DNA from: Bacillus andreraoultii
GTDB taxonomy: Bacteria; Bacillota; Bacilli; Bacillales; Caldibacillaceae
Assembly: GCF_001244735.1 (NCBI RefSeq)
Contig: NZ_LN868937.1
Span: 2,347,152-2,411,151, forward strand
DNA length: 64,000 nucleotides
Direction of reading: 5' to 3'
A program made the translations under genes and the position numbers. The notes beneath the pieces were generated by a model that did not search any database, was not told the origin of the DNA, and saw only the letters and a list, made by a program, of their open reading frames with translations. Shown here piece by piece: positions 1-9,067 of this stretch (its first letter is position 1; each line of letters starts with the position of its first letter).

Positions 1-1056
1 ACCTGGTCCTGCGATAAATGCAATAGTTGGAAATAAAAACTCCTGCATAATTGGTCTTGTTACAACATTGTTACTAAATTTCTCGGGATTCTCTTTAGCC
101 AATTGTATTAGTTCTGTTTTCGTAAATGCTTTCCCGCTTCCAACGATGAGTTTATTTTCCTTGTCGTATCGTAATAAATTCCGCTCACCATTTTCTTCTA
201 AAAACAACTGGCACACCGTATCAGAAGTATCAATCATTTTTTGATAGCCTAATTTCGTTAATTCTTCTTGCTTAAGTAGTAATTTTTCAGTAATTTGTTC
301 ACCATATTCAATTAATGTTTGAAAATATGTACGTTCGATTTTTCTTAATTCTGGATGGGCTGAATCAATAAATAATAAACCATCTTTTTTGAACAATTCG
401 TTTGCTACACTAATAAAAAAGTCGGTATATGTATCAGACTTTTCCAAACACTCATCAAGTAGTTCTAATATTTCGTTTGTATAATTCGTCTCGCCAAAAG
501 AAGCAATAATATCTTTATACCAGTCTTCTAGATTCACTTTATCAAATTTAATTCTAGAAACCATCTGCTTATCCGTACGCATTTTTTGTCTGAATTTTGA
601 TTTTACGAGAGCCTGTTTTTCCAACTTATAAACATGGTTAACTTCTTGAATATCATGATCCTCACCAGCAACCCAAAAAATCGGGACAACTGGTTGATTT
701 AGCAATTGCTCTTGCTTTTTGGCTAGTAAAATAATGGAAATCATTTTATGTATGGAGTATAACGGCCCAGTTAATAGACCAGCTTGTTGACCACCAATAA
801 CAACAACACTATTCTCTTTTCCCAATTTATTAAGGTTGTTTTCAATTTCTTTTGTCACTGAAAACTTTCCCATAAACTTTCGAATATGTTCCGCAATTTC
901 TTTACGCGGGAAGATTCTATCCATTAATTCTTGATAACGATGAACAATATCCTCTTGTTTTTGAAATGAGTAATGAAAAAAAGAACTTTCTCCATCATTT
1001 ACATACCGATGAACTAATTTATTTTTTATATCCAATTTCATTTGCAGTAATTCCAC
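1..1056 (-). CDS. bshC: Bacillithiol biosynthesis cysteine-adding enzyme BshC, C-terminus cut by window edge
   Basis: BshC carries out the last step of bacillithiol synthesis, adding cysteine to glucosaminyl-malate in the cytoplasm. The visible 352 residues are the N-terminal two thirds (family about 540). They contain the Rossmann-type segment GGQQAGLLTGP and the segment FWVAGEDHD, both typical of BshC. The start is a GTG at 1056, giving (M)ELLQMKLDIK, with a GGGGAG ribosome-binding site 9 nt upstream; no ATG fits as well. Position downstream of panE/ylbQ matches yllA (bshC) of B. subtilis. A dispersed repeat separates it from panE, so co-transcription is uncertain. Confidence 0.9.
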   Translation of the reverse strand, partial: MELLQMKLDIKNKLVHRYVNDGESSFFHYSFQKQEDIVHRYQELMDRIFPRKEIAEHIRKFMGKFSVTKEIENNLNKLGKENSVVVIGGQQAGLLTGPLYSIHKMISIILLAKKQEQLLNQPVVPIFWVAGEDHDIQEVNHVYKLEKQALVKSKFRQKMRTDKQMVSRIKFDKVNLEDWYKDIIASFGETNYTNEILELLDECLEKSDTYTDFFISVANELFKKDGLLFIDSAHPELRKIERTYFQTLIEYGEQITEKLLLKQEELTKLGYQKMIDTSDTVCQLFLEENGERNLLRYDKENKLIVGSGKAFTKTELIQLAKENPEKFSNNVVTRPIMQEFLFPTIAFIAGPG

Positions 1057-1104
1057 GTTGTAAATCTCCCCTTCTAAAACTATATACATAGTTATAATGT
1101 TTTT

Positions 1105-1272
1105 AAAGAAAATACGGGCGTCCGAACCTTCAGGCAACCGAAGAGACTAGAGTTCGCCGATAAGAAAAAGAGTTTTTCGGCTTTGATATAAAACTTCTAG
1201 AGTCTTCCTTGTACGCTTAAGCGCACAAGGTAAAATAGAAATTGAAAATTTTTACTTTCCTAATAGCTAAAA
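1105..1272 (+). repeat. Dispersed structured intergenic repeat, copy 1 (full length)
   Basis: Starts AAAGAAAA and ends TTACTTTCCTAATAGCTAAAAG. It contains the core blocks CTAGAGTTCGC, AGAGTTTTTCGGCTTTGAT and a Y-rich TCTTCCTTGTACGC arm. Lies between bshC and panE, antisense to both. Confidence 0.85.
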
Positions 1273-1421
1273 GCAAAGATATACCGCTGCAATTTGAAAA
1301 GCCTTTTGCCCGTTCTTAAAGTCAAGAATCCGATGAAAATAATAAGACTAATTAATAAGGTTGGCAAAAAGAGAAATATTGATATAATTGTTAAAAAAAA
1401 TTCAACACCGTATATTCCACC

Positions 1422-2303
1422 TTATGTCTCCATTCCCTTAATACTAATATACATAAATTGTAAAAAAGGAACAGATTGGCCTTTCGTTGTAGCCTTTTTT
1501 AGGAGTTCGCCAACAATCGCATCAATTTCTGTTTGTCTTCCATTTAATACATCTTTTAACATGGATGATTGGTTATTTGCTGTGCTTCTACAGATCGTAA
1601 TAACCCGTTGAAGGGCAGAATCACGATTAGACACATTTAATACGGTACAAACTTCATTAAAAACCATCTCGAATAGCTGAAAGAAAAAACGATTCTCGAT
1701 TAATTCTCCATTCTCCACCTTTAAAATGGCTGTTAACGGATTAATAAGCGCATTCGCAATGAGCTTCTCCATTAGCATTTCTTCATAGTTATGTTCGAAT
1801 AAAATGGGAAAGTTATCTGATTGGAATCGATGAATTTGATCTAAGAAAAAATTTCCATCCCACCGATAAACAGCAATTTTTGTTTTACCCATCCCAGTAT
1901 GATGAACATTCGTTTCATTTAATTTAATTGCTCCATGTTCAACAACTCCAAGAAGAACGTTTTTATGTGGAAGACTATCAATTATCGGTAAATGACCAAT
2001 ACCGTTTTGTATAAATAAAATTGGAATTGACAATGGGATTCTCTTTAACAGAGGAACAAGCTTTTGTAGATGATATTGTTTCACAGCGATAATGATTAAA
2101 TCTTCCTCCATCAAGCTTCCACTCTCTTTAGCTTGAATACGAAGGTTTTCTTGTTTTTCTTGATAAGTTATAAAAAGCCCCTTTTGATTAATCTCTAACG
2201 CCTGCTTTTCTGTTCGACAGTATATTGTTACGTGATGACTTTTACTTAAATAACATGAAAATAGTAAACCTATTGCACCCGCGCCAATAATTCCAATTCT
2301 CAT
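1422..2303 (-). CDS. panE: 2-dehydropantoate 2-reductase family protein (YlbQ/PanE-like)
   Basis: Predicted NADPH-dependent ketopantoate reductase (pantothenate and CoA synthesis), cytoplasmic. The N-terminus MRIGIIGAGAIGLLFSCYLS is a Rossmann GxGxxG fold; the C-terminal half fits the helical ketopantoate reductase domain (KLIANALINPLTAIL). 293 residues, normal for the family. The ATG at 2303 is preferred over a GTG four codons upstream because GGGTGG lies about 8 nt before it. Synteny with B. subtilis ylbQ, next to bshC. B. subtilis has a second panE paralogue, so the in vivo role of the YlbQ type is less certain than the fold. Confidence 0.82.
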   Translation of the reverse strand: MRIGIIGAGAIGLLFSCYLSKSHHVTIYCRTEKQALEINQKGLFITYQEKQENLRIQAKESGSLMEEDLIIIAVKQYHLQKLVPLLKRIPLSIPILFIQNGIGHLPIIDSLPHKNVLLGVVEHGAIKLNETNVHHTGMGKTKIAVYRWDGNFFLDQIHRFQSDNFPILFEHNYEEMLMEKLIANALINPLTAILKVENGELIENRFFFQLFEMVFNEVCTVLNVSNRDSALQRVITICRSTANNQSSMLKDVLNGRQTEIDAIVGELLKKATTKGQSVPFLQFMYISIKGMET

Positions 2304-2469
2304 TTGTTCCGCCACCCATTCTTTTTTCCTAGATTCATATTATCAAAAAAATACGTTTGTGACACGAAAAAGGAATTAATGAACTCGATTATTTTCATAA
2401 TTTTTATACAACACCTTACAAACTACTAAACCTAGAAGAAATTTTATCGCATGTGCCCATGTACACGAA

Positions 2470-2508
2470 AAAAAGCCTTTCCATATGAACTCATATGAAA
2501 AAGCTTTT
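2470..2508 (-). terminator. Rho-independent terminator of the acyl-CoA carboxylase operon
   Basis: On the minus strand, AAAAGCTTTTTCATATGA pairs with TCATATGGAAAGGCTTTT, followed by a T run. It begins a few bases after the carboxyltransferase stop codon. Confidence 0.75.
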
Positions 2509-2513
2509 AAAAA

Positions 2514-4046
2514 TTACACTGGGTATACTGGATGCTTTCTTTCAGAAAAGTGTACATTCTTCGTTTCATAATAATCAAATCGTTCAATTAAAACATTTCG
2601 TAATTCATTCGGCTCAACAATATCGTCGATTATTAGTTCTGAAGCGAGCGTATAAATATCTATATGTTCTTTATATTCATTTTGCTTTTGTTGAATAAAT
2701 TTATATCGTTCTTTTGAATCCACAATTTCATTAATTTTATTCGAATATACCGCATTTACAGCCGCTTCAGGACCCATAACCGCAATTTGTGCAGTCGGAA
2801 GTGCAATACAGACATCTGGTTCGAAAGCTGGACCGGCCATCGCATAAAGCCCTGCACCATAAGCTTTCCGAATGATAACTGATATTTTTGGTACAGTTGC
2901 TGAGCTCATAGCTGCAATCATTTTCGCACCATGTCTAATAATTCCCTCTCGTTCTACTTTCGTACCAATCATAAAGCCCGGAACATCTGCTAAAAACAAA
3001 AGAGGGATATGATATGCATCACATAATTGTATGAATTTTGCCGCTTTATCGGCAGAGTCAACAAATAATACTCCTCCCTTTACTTTCGGTTGATTTGCTA
3101 TGATACCAATGACCCTTCCATCAATCCGTGCCAAACCGGTAATTAATTCTGGTGCAAATAGCTTTTTAATCTCAAAGAAACTTTCCTTGTCAATAAGAGT
3201 ATTAATACAATCGTACATATTAAAGGGAGCATTTTGGTTAGTAGGGATTATTTCCTCTAACGTTTTTGTACTTTCTTGCGGAATATATTGATTCATCTTC
3301 GTCGGTTTTTCTGTGAAATTTTGTGGAAAATACGTTAAATATTTCTTTGCAACTTTTATCGCCTCTTCCTCATTTTTCGCTAAATAGTCACCACAGCCAC
3401 TCACCGAGCAATGCATCCGGGCTCCACCCATCTCTTCAAGACTAACTTTCTCACCAATTACCTTTTCAGCCATTCGGGGAGAACCTAAATACATGGATGC
3501 ATTTTTTTCAACCATAATAACAAGGTCACAAAATGCTGGAATATATGCTCCGCCAGCAGCAGATGGTCCAAATAGCAAACAAATTTGTGGAACCATTCCA
3601 CTCATTTTTACTTGATTATGAAATATGCGTCCAGCTCCCCTACGATTCGGGAACATTTGTAATTGATCGGTAATGCGAGCACCCGCTGAATCGACTAAAT
3701 AAAGAAACGGAACTTTTAATTTCATTGCTGTTTCTTGAATACGAATTATTTTCTCAACCGTTCGCGCACCCCATGACCCAGCTTTTACAGTCGAATCATT
3801 TGCCATCACACAAACAGTTCTCCCATTTATTTTCCCAATTGCACATACGACACCATCAGCTGGTAAATCACTATTTTGATAGTTTGCAAATATCCCATCT
3901 TCTTGATAAGAACCACCATCGAAGAGTAGTTTTAAGCGTTCTCGTACAAATAATTTATTTTGTTCTTTTAACTTTTCATGGTATTTTTCATTTCCACCTT
4001 TTAAAATAATCTCATGACTATCCCTTAATTTTTTTGAAAGACTCAT
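2514..4046 (-). CDS. Acyl-CoA carboxylase, carboxyltransferase (beta) subunit, YngE-like
   Basis: Carboxyltransferase component of a biotin-dependent acyl-CoA carboxylase (propionyl- or methylcrotonyl-CoA type), moving the carboxyl group from biotin to an acyl-CoA. 510 residues, matching YngE and PccB. Two crotonase-like halves are visible: an N-terminal half with DSAGARITDQ and GPSAAGGAYIPAFCD, and a C-terminal half with ADVPGFMIGTKVE and RKAYGAGLYAMAGPAFEPD. It is the third gene of an operon with its carrier (38-nt gap) and carboxylase. Acyl-chain specificity cannot be read from the sequence. B. subtilis keeps the homologous set in the yng operon and has ylbP at this position, so the location is different here. 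Confidence 0.88.
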   Translation of the reverse strand: MSLSKKLRDSHEIILKGGNEKYHEKLKEQNKLFVRERLKLLFDGGSYQEDGIFANYQNSDLPADGVVCAIGKINGRTVCVMANDSTVKAGSWGARTVEKIIRIQETAMKLKVPFLYLVDSAGARITDQLQMFPNRRGAGRIFHNQVKMSGMVPQICLLFGPSAAGGAYIPAFCDLVIMVEKNASMYLGSPRMAEKVIGEKVSLEEMGGARMHCSVSGCGDYLAKNEEEAIKVAKKYLTYFPQNFTEKPTKMNQYIPQESTKTLEEIIPTNQNAPFNMYDCINTLIDKESFFEIKKLFAPELITGLARIDGRVIGIIANQPKVKGGVLFVDSADKAAKFIQLCDAYHIPLLFLADVPGFMIGTKVEREGIIRHGAKMIAAMSSATVPKISVIIRKAYGAGLYAMAGPAFEPDVCIALPTAQIAVMGPEAAVNAVYSNKINEIVDSKERYKFIQQKQNEYKEHIDIYTLASELIIDDIVEPNELRNVLIERFDYYETKNVHFSERKHPVYPV

Positions 4047-4084
4047 TCTTCAATCTCTCCCTTATCCTTTATCCTGTGCATTAT

Positions 4085-4303
4085 TTACGCAATCGTTATT
4101 ATCATATCTCCTTCATTAACAAAATCTCCCTCCGTAAAATGGACTGATTCAACCTTACCAGCGTGTTCACTTTCAACGGGAATTTCCATTTTCATTGATT
4201 CTAAAATCACAACCACTTCGCCTTTTTCGACTGTATCACCAACTCCGATTAAAATTTGGAATACTGTCCCTGCCATTGGAGCAATAACTGTTTTCATCTT
4301 CAT
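4085..4303 (-). CDS. Biotin carrier protein of the acyl-CoA carboxylase (YngHB-like)
   Basis: Small stand-alone biotinyl domain of 72 residues, acting as the swinging arm between the carboxylase upstream and the carboxyltransferase downstream. The biotinylation motif is ESMKME with Lys38 as the attachment residue; flanking GTVFQILIGVGDTVEKGE and GDFVNEGDMI form the two halves of the beta-barrel. The start overlaps the stop of the carboxylase gene by 4 nt, indicating translational coupling. Too short to be AccB of acetyl-CoA carboxylase, which has an N-terminal extension. Confidence 0.9.
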   Translation of the reverse strand: MKMKTVIAPMAGTVFQILIGVGDTVEKGEVVVILESMKMEIPVESEHAGKVESVHFTEGDFVNEGDMIITIA

Positions 4304-5640
4304 TCCCCTTTCTTGAGATTTTTTAAAAGATTCGTATCATAAATTCCTGAAATAAAGTCCTTATCATTTAATATATCTAGAAATACTGGAATATTTGTTT
4401 TTATCCCTTCAATCGTAGTTGTATTAAAAAATTCATTTGCATTATGTAGACATTCTTTTCGAGTAGCTCCTTTAAATATCACTTTTGCCAACATCGGATC
4501 ATAATAAGGGGTCACGGTATTTCCTTCAACATATCCTTTGTCAATACGGACCCGTTTCGTATTACCCCACTGTAATTTAGTTATTGTTCCTGGAGAAGGG
4601 TAAAAGTTTTTCGGATTTTCCGCGTAGACACGAAATTCAATCGCATGACCATTTTTTTCTATAGACTCTTGTTTCATTGGTATTGGATTTCCTTTAGCAA
4701 CTTCGATTTGCCACGCTACTAAATCAATCCCTGTAATCTCCTCTGTAACAGGATGTTCCACTTGAAGCCTTGTATTCATCTCGAGGAAATAACAATTTTC
4801 ATCAGTATCTACAATAAATTCTATCGTTCCAGCATTGATATAAGATACGGATTTTGCCGCTTTAATAGCATATTGATATAACTTTTGCTTTCCCTTTTCT
4901 GATAACCGGAACGCAGGTGTTTCCTCAACAACTTTTTGATTTCTCCTTTGTACAGAGCAATCACGCTCATACAAGTGGATTATATTACCATATTGATCAC
5001 CAAATATTTGCACTTCTATATGACGAGCTTTTTCTATAAATTTTTCAATAAAAATTTGATCCGAACCAAAATACATTTCCGCCCGTGATTTTACAGACGA
5101 ATAGGCCTTTTTCAAATCCCCTTCATCTTGACAGAGAACCATGCCGATACCTCCGCCCCCACCACTTGCTTTAAGCATAACAGGATAGCCAATTTCATCT
5201 GCTAGGGATATTGCTTCATCCATGTTGCTAATAACATTTTCTGTGCCTGGCACAACTGGAACACCGGCTTCTTTCATTTTTTTCCTCGCTGAAACTTTAT
5301 CACCCATATCCGCTAATGTTTCCGCTTTCGGCCCAATAAAAATCATACCCATTTGACTAATTTTCTTTGCAAACTCACTATTTTCCGATAGCAAGCCATA
5401 CCCGGGGTGAATGGCATCAACTTCTAATGATTTCGCAAGCTGAATAATCCGATCAATTTGTAAATACGAATCCTTTACTGGCCCGGGCCCGATATTTTTA
5501 GCAACTGTTGCCTCTTTTACGAAAGGAAGATCCTTGTCAACATCTGAATAAATTGCTACTGTTTCAATTCCTAGTTTCTTGCAAGTTTTTATGATTCTTT
5601 CTGCTATCTCTCCCCTATTTGCAATTAATATTTTCCTCAT
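4300..5640 (-). CDS. Biotin carboxylase subunit of acyl-CoA carboxylase (YngHA/AccC-like)
   Basis: ATP-dependent carboxylation of carrier-bound biotin. 446 residues with an N-terminal MRKILIANRGEIAERI, the ATP-grasp glycine loop KASGGGGGIGM, EKFIEKARHIEVQI and the catalytic EMNTRLQVEHPVTE segment. The ATG at 5640 has GAGAGGTG about 6 nt upstream and is preferred to the TTG at 5655. First gene of the three-gene carboxylase operon. A housekeeping AccC is expected elsewhere in the genome, so this copy is probably dedicated to catabolic acyl-CoA carboxylation (inference from the YngE-type partner). Confidence 0.88.
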   Translation of the reverse strand: MRKILIANRGEIAERIIKTCKKLGIETVAIYSDVDKDLPFVKEATVAKNIGPGPVKDSYLQIDRIIQLAKSLEVDAIHPGYGLLSENSEFAKKISQMGMIFIGPKAETLADMGDKVSARKKMKEAGVPVVPGTENVISNMDEAISLADEIGYPVMLKASGGGGGIGMVLCQDEGDLKKAYSSVKSRAEMYFGSDQIFIEKFIEKARHIEVQIFGDQYGNIIHLYERDCSVQRRNQKVVEETPAFRLSEKGKQKLYQYAIKAAKSVSYINAGTIEFIVDTDENCYFLEMNTRLQVEHPVTEEITGIDLVAWQIEVAKGNPIPMKQESIEKNGHAIEFRVYAENPKNFYPSPGTITKLQWGNTKRVRIDKGYVEGNTVTPYYDPMLAKVIFKGATRKECLHNANEFFNTTTIEGIKTNIPVFLDILNDKDFISGIYDTNLLKNLKKGE

Positions 5641-5748
5641 AACTACACCTCTCAATTAATTTAAGTAGGGAAATTTTTGCATACGTTCTTATGTTGTAGG
5701 CGCTCTCAAAGTTTGTTATCTTTCTAAAAACAGAAAAATTAGTGAATG

Positions 5749-5776
5749 AATAGGTGGAGTTCATTCTCCACCTATT
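5749..5776 (-). terminator. Hairpin overlapping the ylbO stop codon
   Basis: AATAGGTGGAG pairs with CTCCACCTATT around a 6-nt loop. No strong T run follows on the minus strand, so it may be a weak terminator or an mRNA-stabilising hairpin. Confidence 0.5.
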
Positions 5777-6380
5777 TCTCTTTAACTACATCTAAGTTTC
5801 CGTTTGTATCCATTTGAAATTTCATTTTTAAATCTTGTTCATCTTCCTTCAGCGCAAGTTTCCTAGCCTTTTCCATTATAGATAGTAACGATAAATAATC
5901 ATCTTTTAAAGAACTTATTTCCTTCTTTAAATGTTCATTTTCCTCTACAGCTAATTGAAGTTTTCTTTCTAATCGGTTACACTCTTCTCTATATTTAGCT
6001 AACTGTTCATTCGAAGCTGCATAATACTCCTCTTGCTCTTTCATACGACGTAAATATGACATCACCTGTTCTAATGTGAGATTTTCGTTTCTAATCTCTT
6101 CATTTTTTTCTTCCTCAATATATTCCCTTACTATATCTTCTTCCGATTTTCTCTTAAGCTCCTTTCTTTGCCGCTTTGCCAACTCAATGCCCGTTTTATA
6201 TTGTTTTCTCACTGAAGAATTCCACCGAAAACCACAAGCAGCAGCTGTCCTACTTAATTTTTTCCCCACTTCTTCAAAAGCCTTTAACTGGGTGCTCCCT
6301 TCTCTTATATGCCTTAAAACTACTTCAGCTAAAAGCAAATCCTCATCTTTTGACCAAGCATCTTGGCGAACTGTTGTCAT
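5772..6380 (-). CDS. ylbO: RsfA/YlbO-family transcriptional regulator
   Basis: 202 residues. The N-terminal [20 protein letters not shown] to [18 protein letters not shown] region is the Myb/SANT-like DNA-binding domain of the prespore regulator RsfA and its paralogue YlbO. The second half is charged and predicted coiled coil ([20 protein letters not shown]). The ATG at 6380 has GGGAGG upstream; the in-frame ATG 28 codons earlier has no such site and adds non-conserved sequence. Position next to rpmF/ylbN matches ylbO. A sporulation role is known for RsfA in B. subtilis and is inferred here. Confidence 0.85.
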   Translation of the reverse strand: MTTVRQDAWSKDEDLLLAEVVLRHIREGSTQLKAFEEVGKKLSRTAAACGFRWNSSVRKQYKTGIELAKRQRKELKRKSEEDIVREYIEEEKNEEIRNENLTLEQVMSYLRRMKEQEEYYAASNEQLAKYREECNRLERKLQLAVEENEHLKKEISSLKDDYLSLLSIMEKARKLALKEDEQDLKMKFQMDTNGNLDVVKEK

Positions 6381-6680
6381 CACGTTCCCTCCCAATCTAA
6401 AATCATTTCCTATGTGATAGATTTTTGTCCTTTCGTTCAATAGAAATGAAACGACATTGTCCATTCATGTTCTAGATTCTCAATTTTGTACTGACTAGAA
6501 CAGAATTTATTAAGAAATTGTTTTCGTAATTATATATATGCACATAATAGAAACGATAGACTTCTTAATTAATCTATTAAGCAGGTCCACATGGGGAGAA
6601 TTTCCATAATATGATCATTTTTTCATGTAAAAAAGCCCTGCTAAGAGAATGAATAAAAATAATCCCTTAAAGAGAGCCAT

Positions 6681-6846
6681 AAAGAAAATTCAAAACGCAT
6701 AAGCCTGACGAAACGAAGAGCGTAGTTTTCCGAAAAGAAAGAGGGTTTTTCGGCTTTGATGTAATGCTACCAAATCCTTTCCTTATGCGTTTATGTGTAT
6801 AGTTATGTAGAAATTTTAAAATTAGTACTTTTCTAGAAGCAAAAAA
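6681..6846 (+). repeat. Dispersed structured intergenic repeat, copy 2 (full length)
   Basis: AAAGAAAATTCAAAACGCATAAGCC at the 5' end pairs with the CCTTATGCGTTT arm near the 3' end; the inner block CCGAAAAGAAAGAGGGTTTTTCGG is itself a hairpin. Sits between ylbO and rpmF. Together with the rpmF terminator it accounts for most of this 500-bp gap. Confidence 0.85.
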
Positions 6847-6879
6847 AAAGAGCTACATTATTTATGTAACTCCTTTTTC
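6843..6879 (-). terminator. Rho-independent terminator of ylbN-rpmF
   Basis: On the minus strand GAGTTACAT pairs with ATGTAGCTC, followed by a run of ten T. It abuts the A-rich end of repeat copy 2. Confidence 0.85.
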
Positions 6880-6885
6880 TCAACT

Positions 6886-7059
6886 TTATTTGTTGATAAC
6901 TTCTTTACCTTTATAAGTTCCACAGTTTGGGCAAACATGATGGGCTTTTTTCATTTCACCACAATTTGGACATTCTACCATACCTGGAACTTGTAATTTA
7001 AAATGTGTCCGGCGTAGACGTTTTCTAGTTTTAGATGTTCTTCTAAATGGTACAGCCAT
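6886..7059 (-). CDS. rpmF: 50S ribosomal protein L32
   Basis: 57 residues starting [20 protein letters not shown], the classical basic L32 N-terminus, followed by a zinc ribbon with CPNC and CPNCG pairs (C-x2-C ... C-x2-C). This is the zinc-binding form of L32. It follows ylbN in a two-gene operon, as in most Firmicutes. The start has AAGGAGG a few bases upstream. Confidence 0.97.
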   Translation of the reverse strand: MAVPFRRTSKTRKRLRRTHFKLQVPGMVECPNCGEMKKAHHVCPNCGTYKGKEVINK

Positions 7060-7086
7060 AATTCCACCTCCTTAAAAGGATGAACG

Positions 7087-7617
7087 TTAATTCGTTGAGT
7101 CGTCTTTTTTTAAAAAATTTGCTAAATTAGCAAAACGAGGATCTATTTTATCCTGCTTCTTTTCTTGATCATCTTGAACAAATTCCCAATCTTGCCCAGG
7201 ATTGAAAAAAGCGGATATATCATCTTCCTCATTATAAACTTGCATAGGAATTTCTAGCAATATTAATTCTTCAATAATGGGTGTTAAATCAATCATTTCC
7301 CCTTCGATTAGATGTAGATTCAGTTCAGAATTATCCTCATATTCATTAAATTGATACATGAAGATTTCCGTACTACGAATATCTAATGGGAAATGGACAT
7401 CTTCAAGCGTCCGTGAACTTGGCAAAATCAATTCACCTTCTATATGTAAGTAAAAAGTTACTTTTTTCGAATCGATTTCCGCTGTTCCAGAAACGCGAAT
7501 AGGTGAAACAGACTGAATATTAGAATCCCGATCTTTTAGAGAATCTAAATTAATCACTTCGTTAAATGTCAACCCTTTATTTCGGAATTTTTGCAATTGA
7601 ATCATTGACCATTTCAT
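7087..7617 (-). CDS. ylbN: YceD/DUF177 family protein YlbN, upstream partner of rpmF
   Basis: 176-residue cytoplasmic protein of the DUF177 (YceD) family, which throughout bacteria is encoded just upstream of rpmF and is associated with 23S rRNA/50S biogenesis. Visible family features are the N-terminal KWSMIQLQKF and the acidic central segment. The ATG at 7617 (MKWSMIQLQK) is chosen over the upstream ATG because GGGGTGAT precedes it and it matches the B. subtilis start. Transcribed from a near-consensus sigma-A promoter at 7644-7672. Confidence 0.88.
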   Translation of the reverse strand: MKWSMIQLQKFRNKGLTFNEVINLDSLKDRDSNIQSVSPIRVSGTAEIDSKKVTFYLHIEGELILPSSRTLEDVHFPLDIRSTEIFMYQFNEYEDNSELNLHLIEGEMIDLTPIIEELILLEIPMQVYNEEDDISAFFNPGQDWEFVQDDQEKKQDKIDPRFANLANFLKKDDSTN

Positions 7618-7643
7618 ACAATCACCCCAAGGCAACAAAAGTA

Positions 7644-7672
7644 ATTATAGCCCGCAAATAACCTTTTGTCAA
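7644..7672 (-). promoter_or_regulatory. Sigma-A promoter of ylbN-rpmF
   Basis: Minus-strand -35 TTGACA (7667-7672) and -10 TATAAT (7644-7649) with 17 bp between them: a perfect consensus match about 30 bp upstream of the ylbN start. Confidence 0.88.
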
Positions 7673-7808
7673 TATTTTTTCTTTACAGTCTTGCATGGAA
7701 CTCAAGAATTATTCATAATAAACATAACATATAAAAATGCATTTTTCATTTAGTATTTGCAAACGATCCATGTTTAATACGTACATGAATTATCATATGG
7801 GAGGAACT

Positions 7809-9020
7809 ATGATTAGTGCTGGAATTGTTGTTGAGTATAATCCTTTTCATAATGGTCATCTATATCATTTACATCAAACCCGGAAACAAACAAATGCAGA
7901 TGTCGTTATTGCTGTAATGAGTGGACATTTTTTACAAAGAGGAGAACCTGCTCTTGTTTCTAAGTTTGCCCGAACGAAAATGGCTCTTCAAGCAGGTGTT
8001 GATCTCGTTGTTGAATTGCCATATGCATTTTCCACGCAAAAAGCGGAAATCTTTGCCCATGGTGCAATTTCAATTTTATCAAGTCTTCAAACTAATTTTA
8101 TTTGTTTTGGTAGTGAGTCAGGTAGTTTAACTCCTTTCTATAATACACTTCATTTCATTGAAGACCATAAACATCAGTATAACGACGCTATAAAAAAATT
8201 TATGAACGATGGGTTGAGTTATCCTAAGGCAGCATCTCTCGCCTTCCGTTCGATAGCAAAAGAAGAGCCCTTACTCGATTTATCTAAGCCGAACAACATT
8301 TTAGGATATCATTACATAAAAGCATTACATCGCTTAAAAAGTTCCACTCTTCCAATTACAATTAAGAGAGTAAATGCTGAATATCACGAGCCTTATTTAT
8401 CAACAAGTACGCAAATTTCCAGTGCAACAAGTATTCGAAACATAGTATTACAAAACGACTCATTAACAGAAATCAGGAGTCATGTACCATATACTTCTTA
8501 TGAAGGACTACTGCATTATAAACATATTTATGGTAATTTTGTTCAGTGGGAAAATCTTTGGCCATATTTAAAGTATAAATTACTTCATAGTGAACCTGAA
8601 GAACTTAAAGAAATTTATGAGGTTGAGGAAGGGATTGAGCACCGACTTATTCGTTATTGTAGAGTGGCAATCAGTTTTTCAGATTTTATGGAGAAAGTTA
8701 AAACAAAACGGTATACATGGACTCGATTACAACGGGTATGTGTTCATATTTTAACCAACACAAAAAAAGAAGAAATGAAAAAGCGGTGCAATCATCCTGA
8801 GTACATTCGAGTTCTCGGATTCAATGAGAAAGGAAGGAAATATTTAAAAGAAAAGAAACACAAATGTAGCCTTCCAATCATTTCAAAGTTATCACAAATA
8901 GACCAGAGTGCTATCCGTTTAGATGTAAAAGCGAGTCATATATATTCTCTAGCTTTTAATAATCAGATAAGTAAGCAAATCATTAAGGAAGAAGCAAGCT
9001 GTCCACCAATAATCGTCTAA
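7809..9020 (+). CDS. tmcAL: tRNA(Met) cytidine acetate ligase TmcAL (YlbM)
   Basis: Makes N4-acetylcytidine at the wobble position of elongator tRNA-Met from acetate and ATP. The N-terminal nucleotidyltransferase fold shows GIVVEYNPFHNGHLYHL with the HxGH signature; the C-terminal part is the tRNA-binding region (RIVNAEY-type NAEYHEPYLSTSTQISSATSIR segment). 403 residues from the ATG at 7809, which has GGGAGGA just upstream; the 24-codon upstream extension has no ribosome-binding site. Transcribed divergently from ylbN, as in B. subtilis. Confidence 0.92.
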   Translation: MISAGIVVEYNPFHNGHLYHLHQTRKQTNADVVIAVMSGHFLQRGEPALVSKFARTKMALQAGVDLVVELPYAFSTQKAEIFAHGAISILSSLQTNFICFGSESGSLTPFYNTLHFIEDHKHQYNDAIKKFMNDGLSYPKAASLAFRSIAKEEPLLDLSKPNNILGYHYIKALHRLKSSTLPITIKRVNAEYHEPYLSTSTQISSATSIRNIVLQNDSLTEIRSHVPYTSYEGLLHYKHIYGNFVQWENLWPYLKYKLLHSEPEELKEIYEVEEGIEHRLIRYCRVAISFSDFMEKVKTKRYTWTRLQRVCVHILTNTKKEEMKKRCNHPEYIRVLGFNEKGRKYLKEKKHKCSLPIISKLSQIDQSAIRLDVKASHIYSLAFNNQISKQIIKEEASCPPIIV

Positions 9021-9025
9021 TAACA

Positions 9026-9062
9026 AATTACGGGAAGGTATCGATTAACCTTCCCTACAATT
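9026..9062. terminator. Convergent terminator between tmcAL and ylbL
   Basis: GGGAAGGT and ACCTTCCC flank a short ATCGATTA loop between the two convergent genes. T runs are weak. Confidence 0.5.
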
Positions 9063-9067
9063 ACTCA

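Noticed and set aside
1294..1611. 105-codon plus-strand frame overlapping the 3' end of panE
   Set aside because: Antisense to a well-supported gene, no ribosome-binding site, low-complexity composition.
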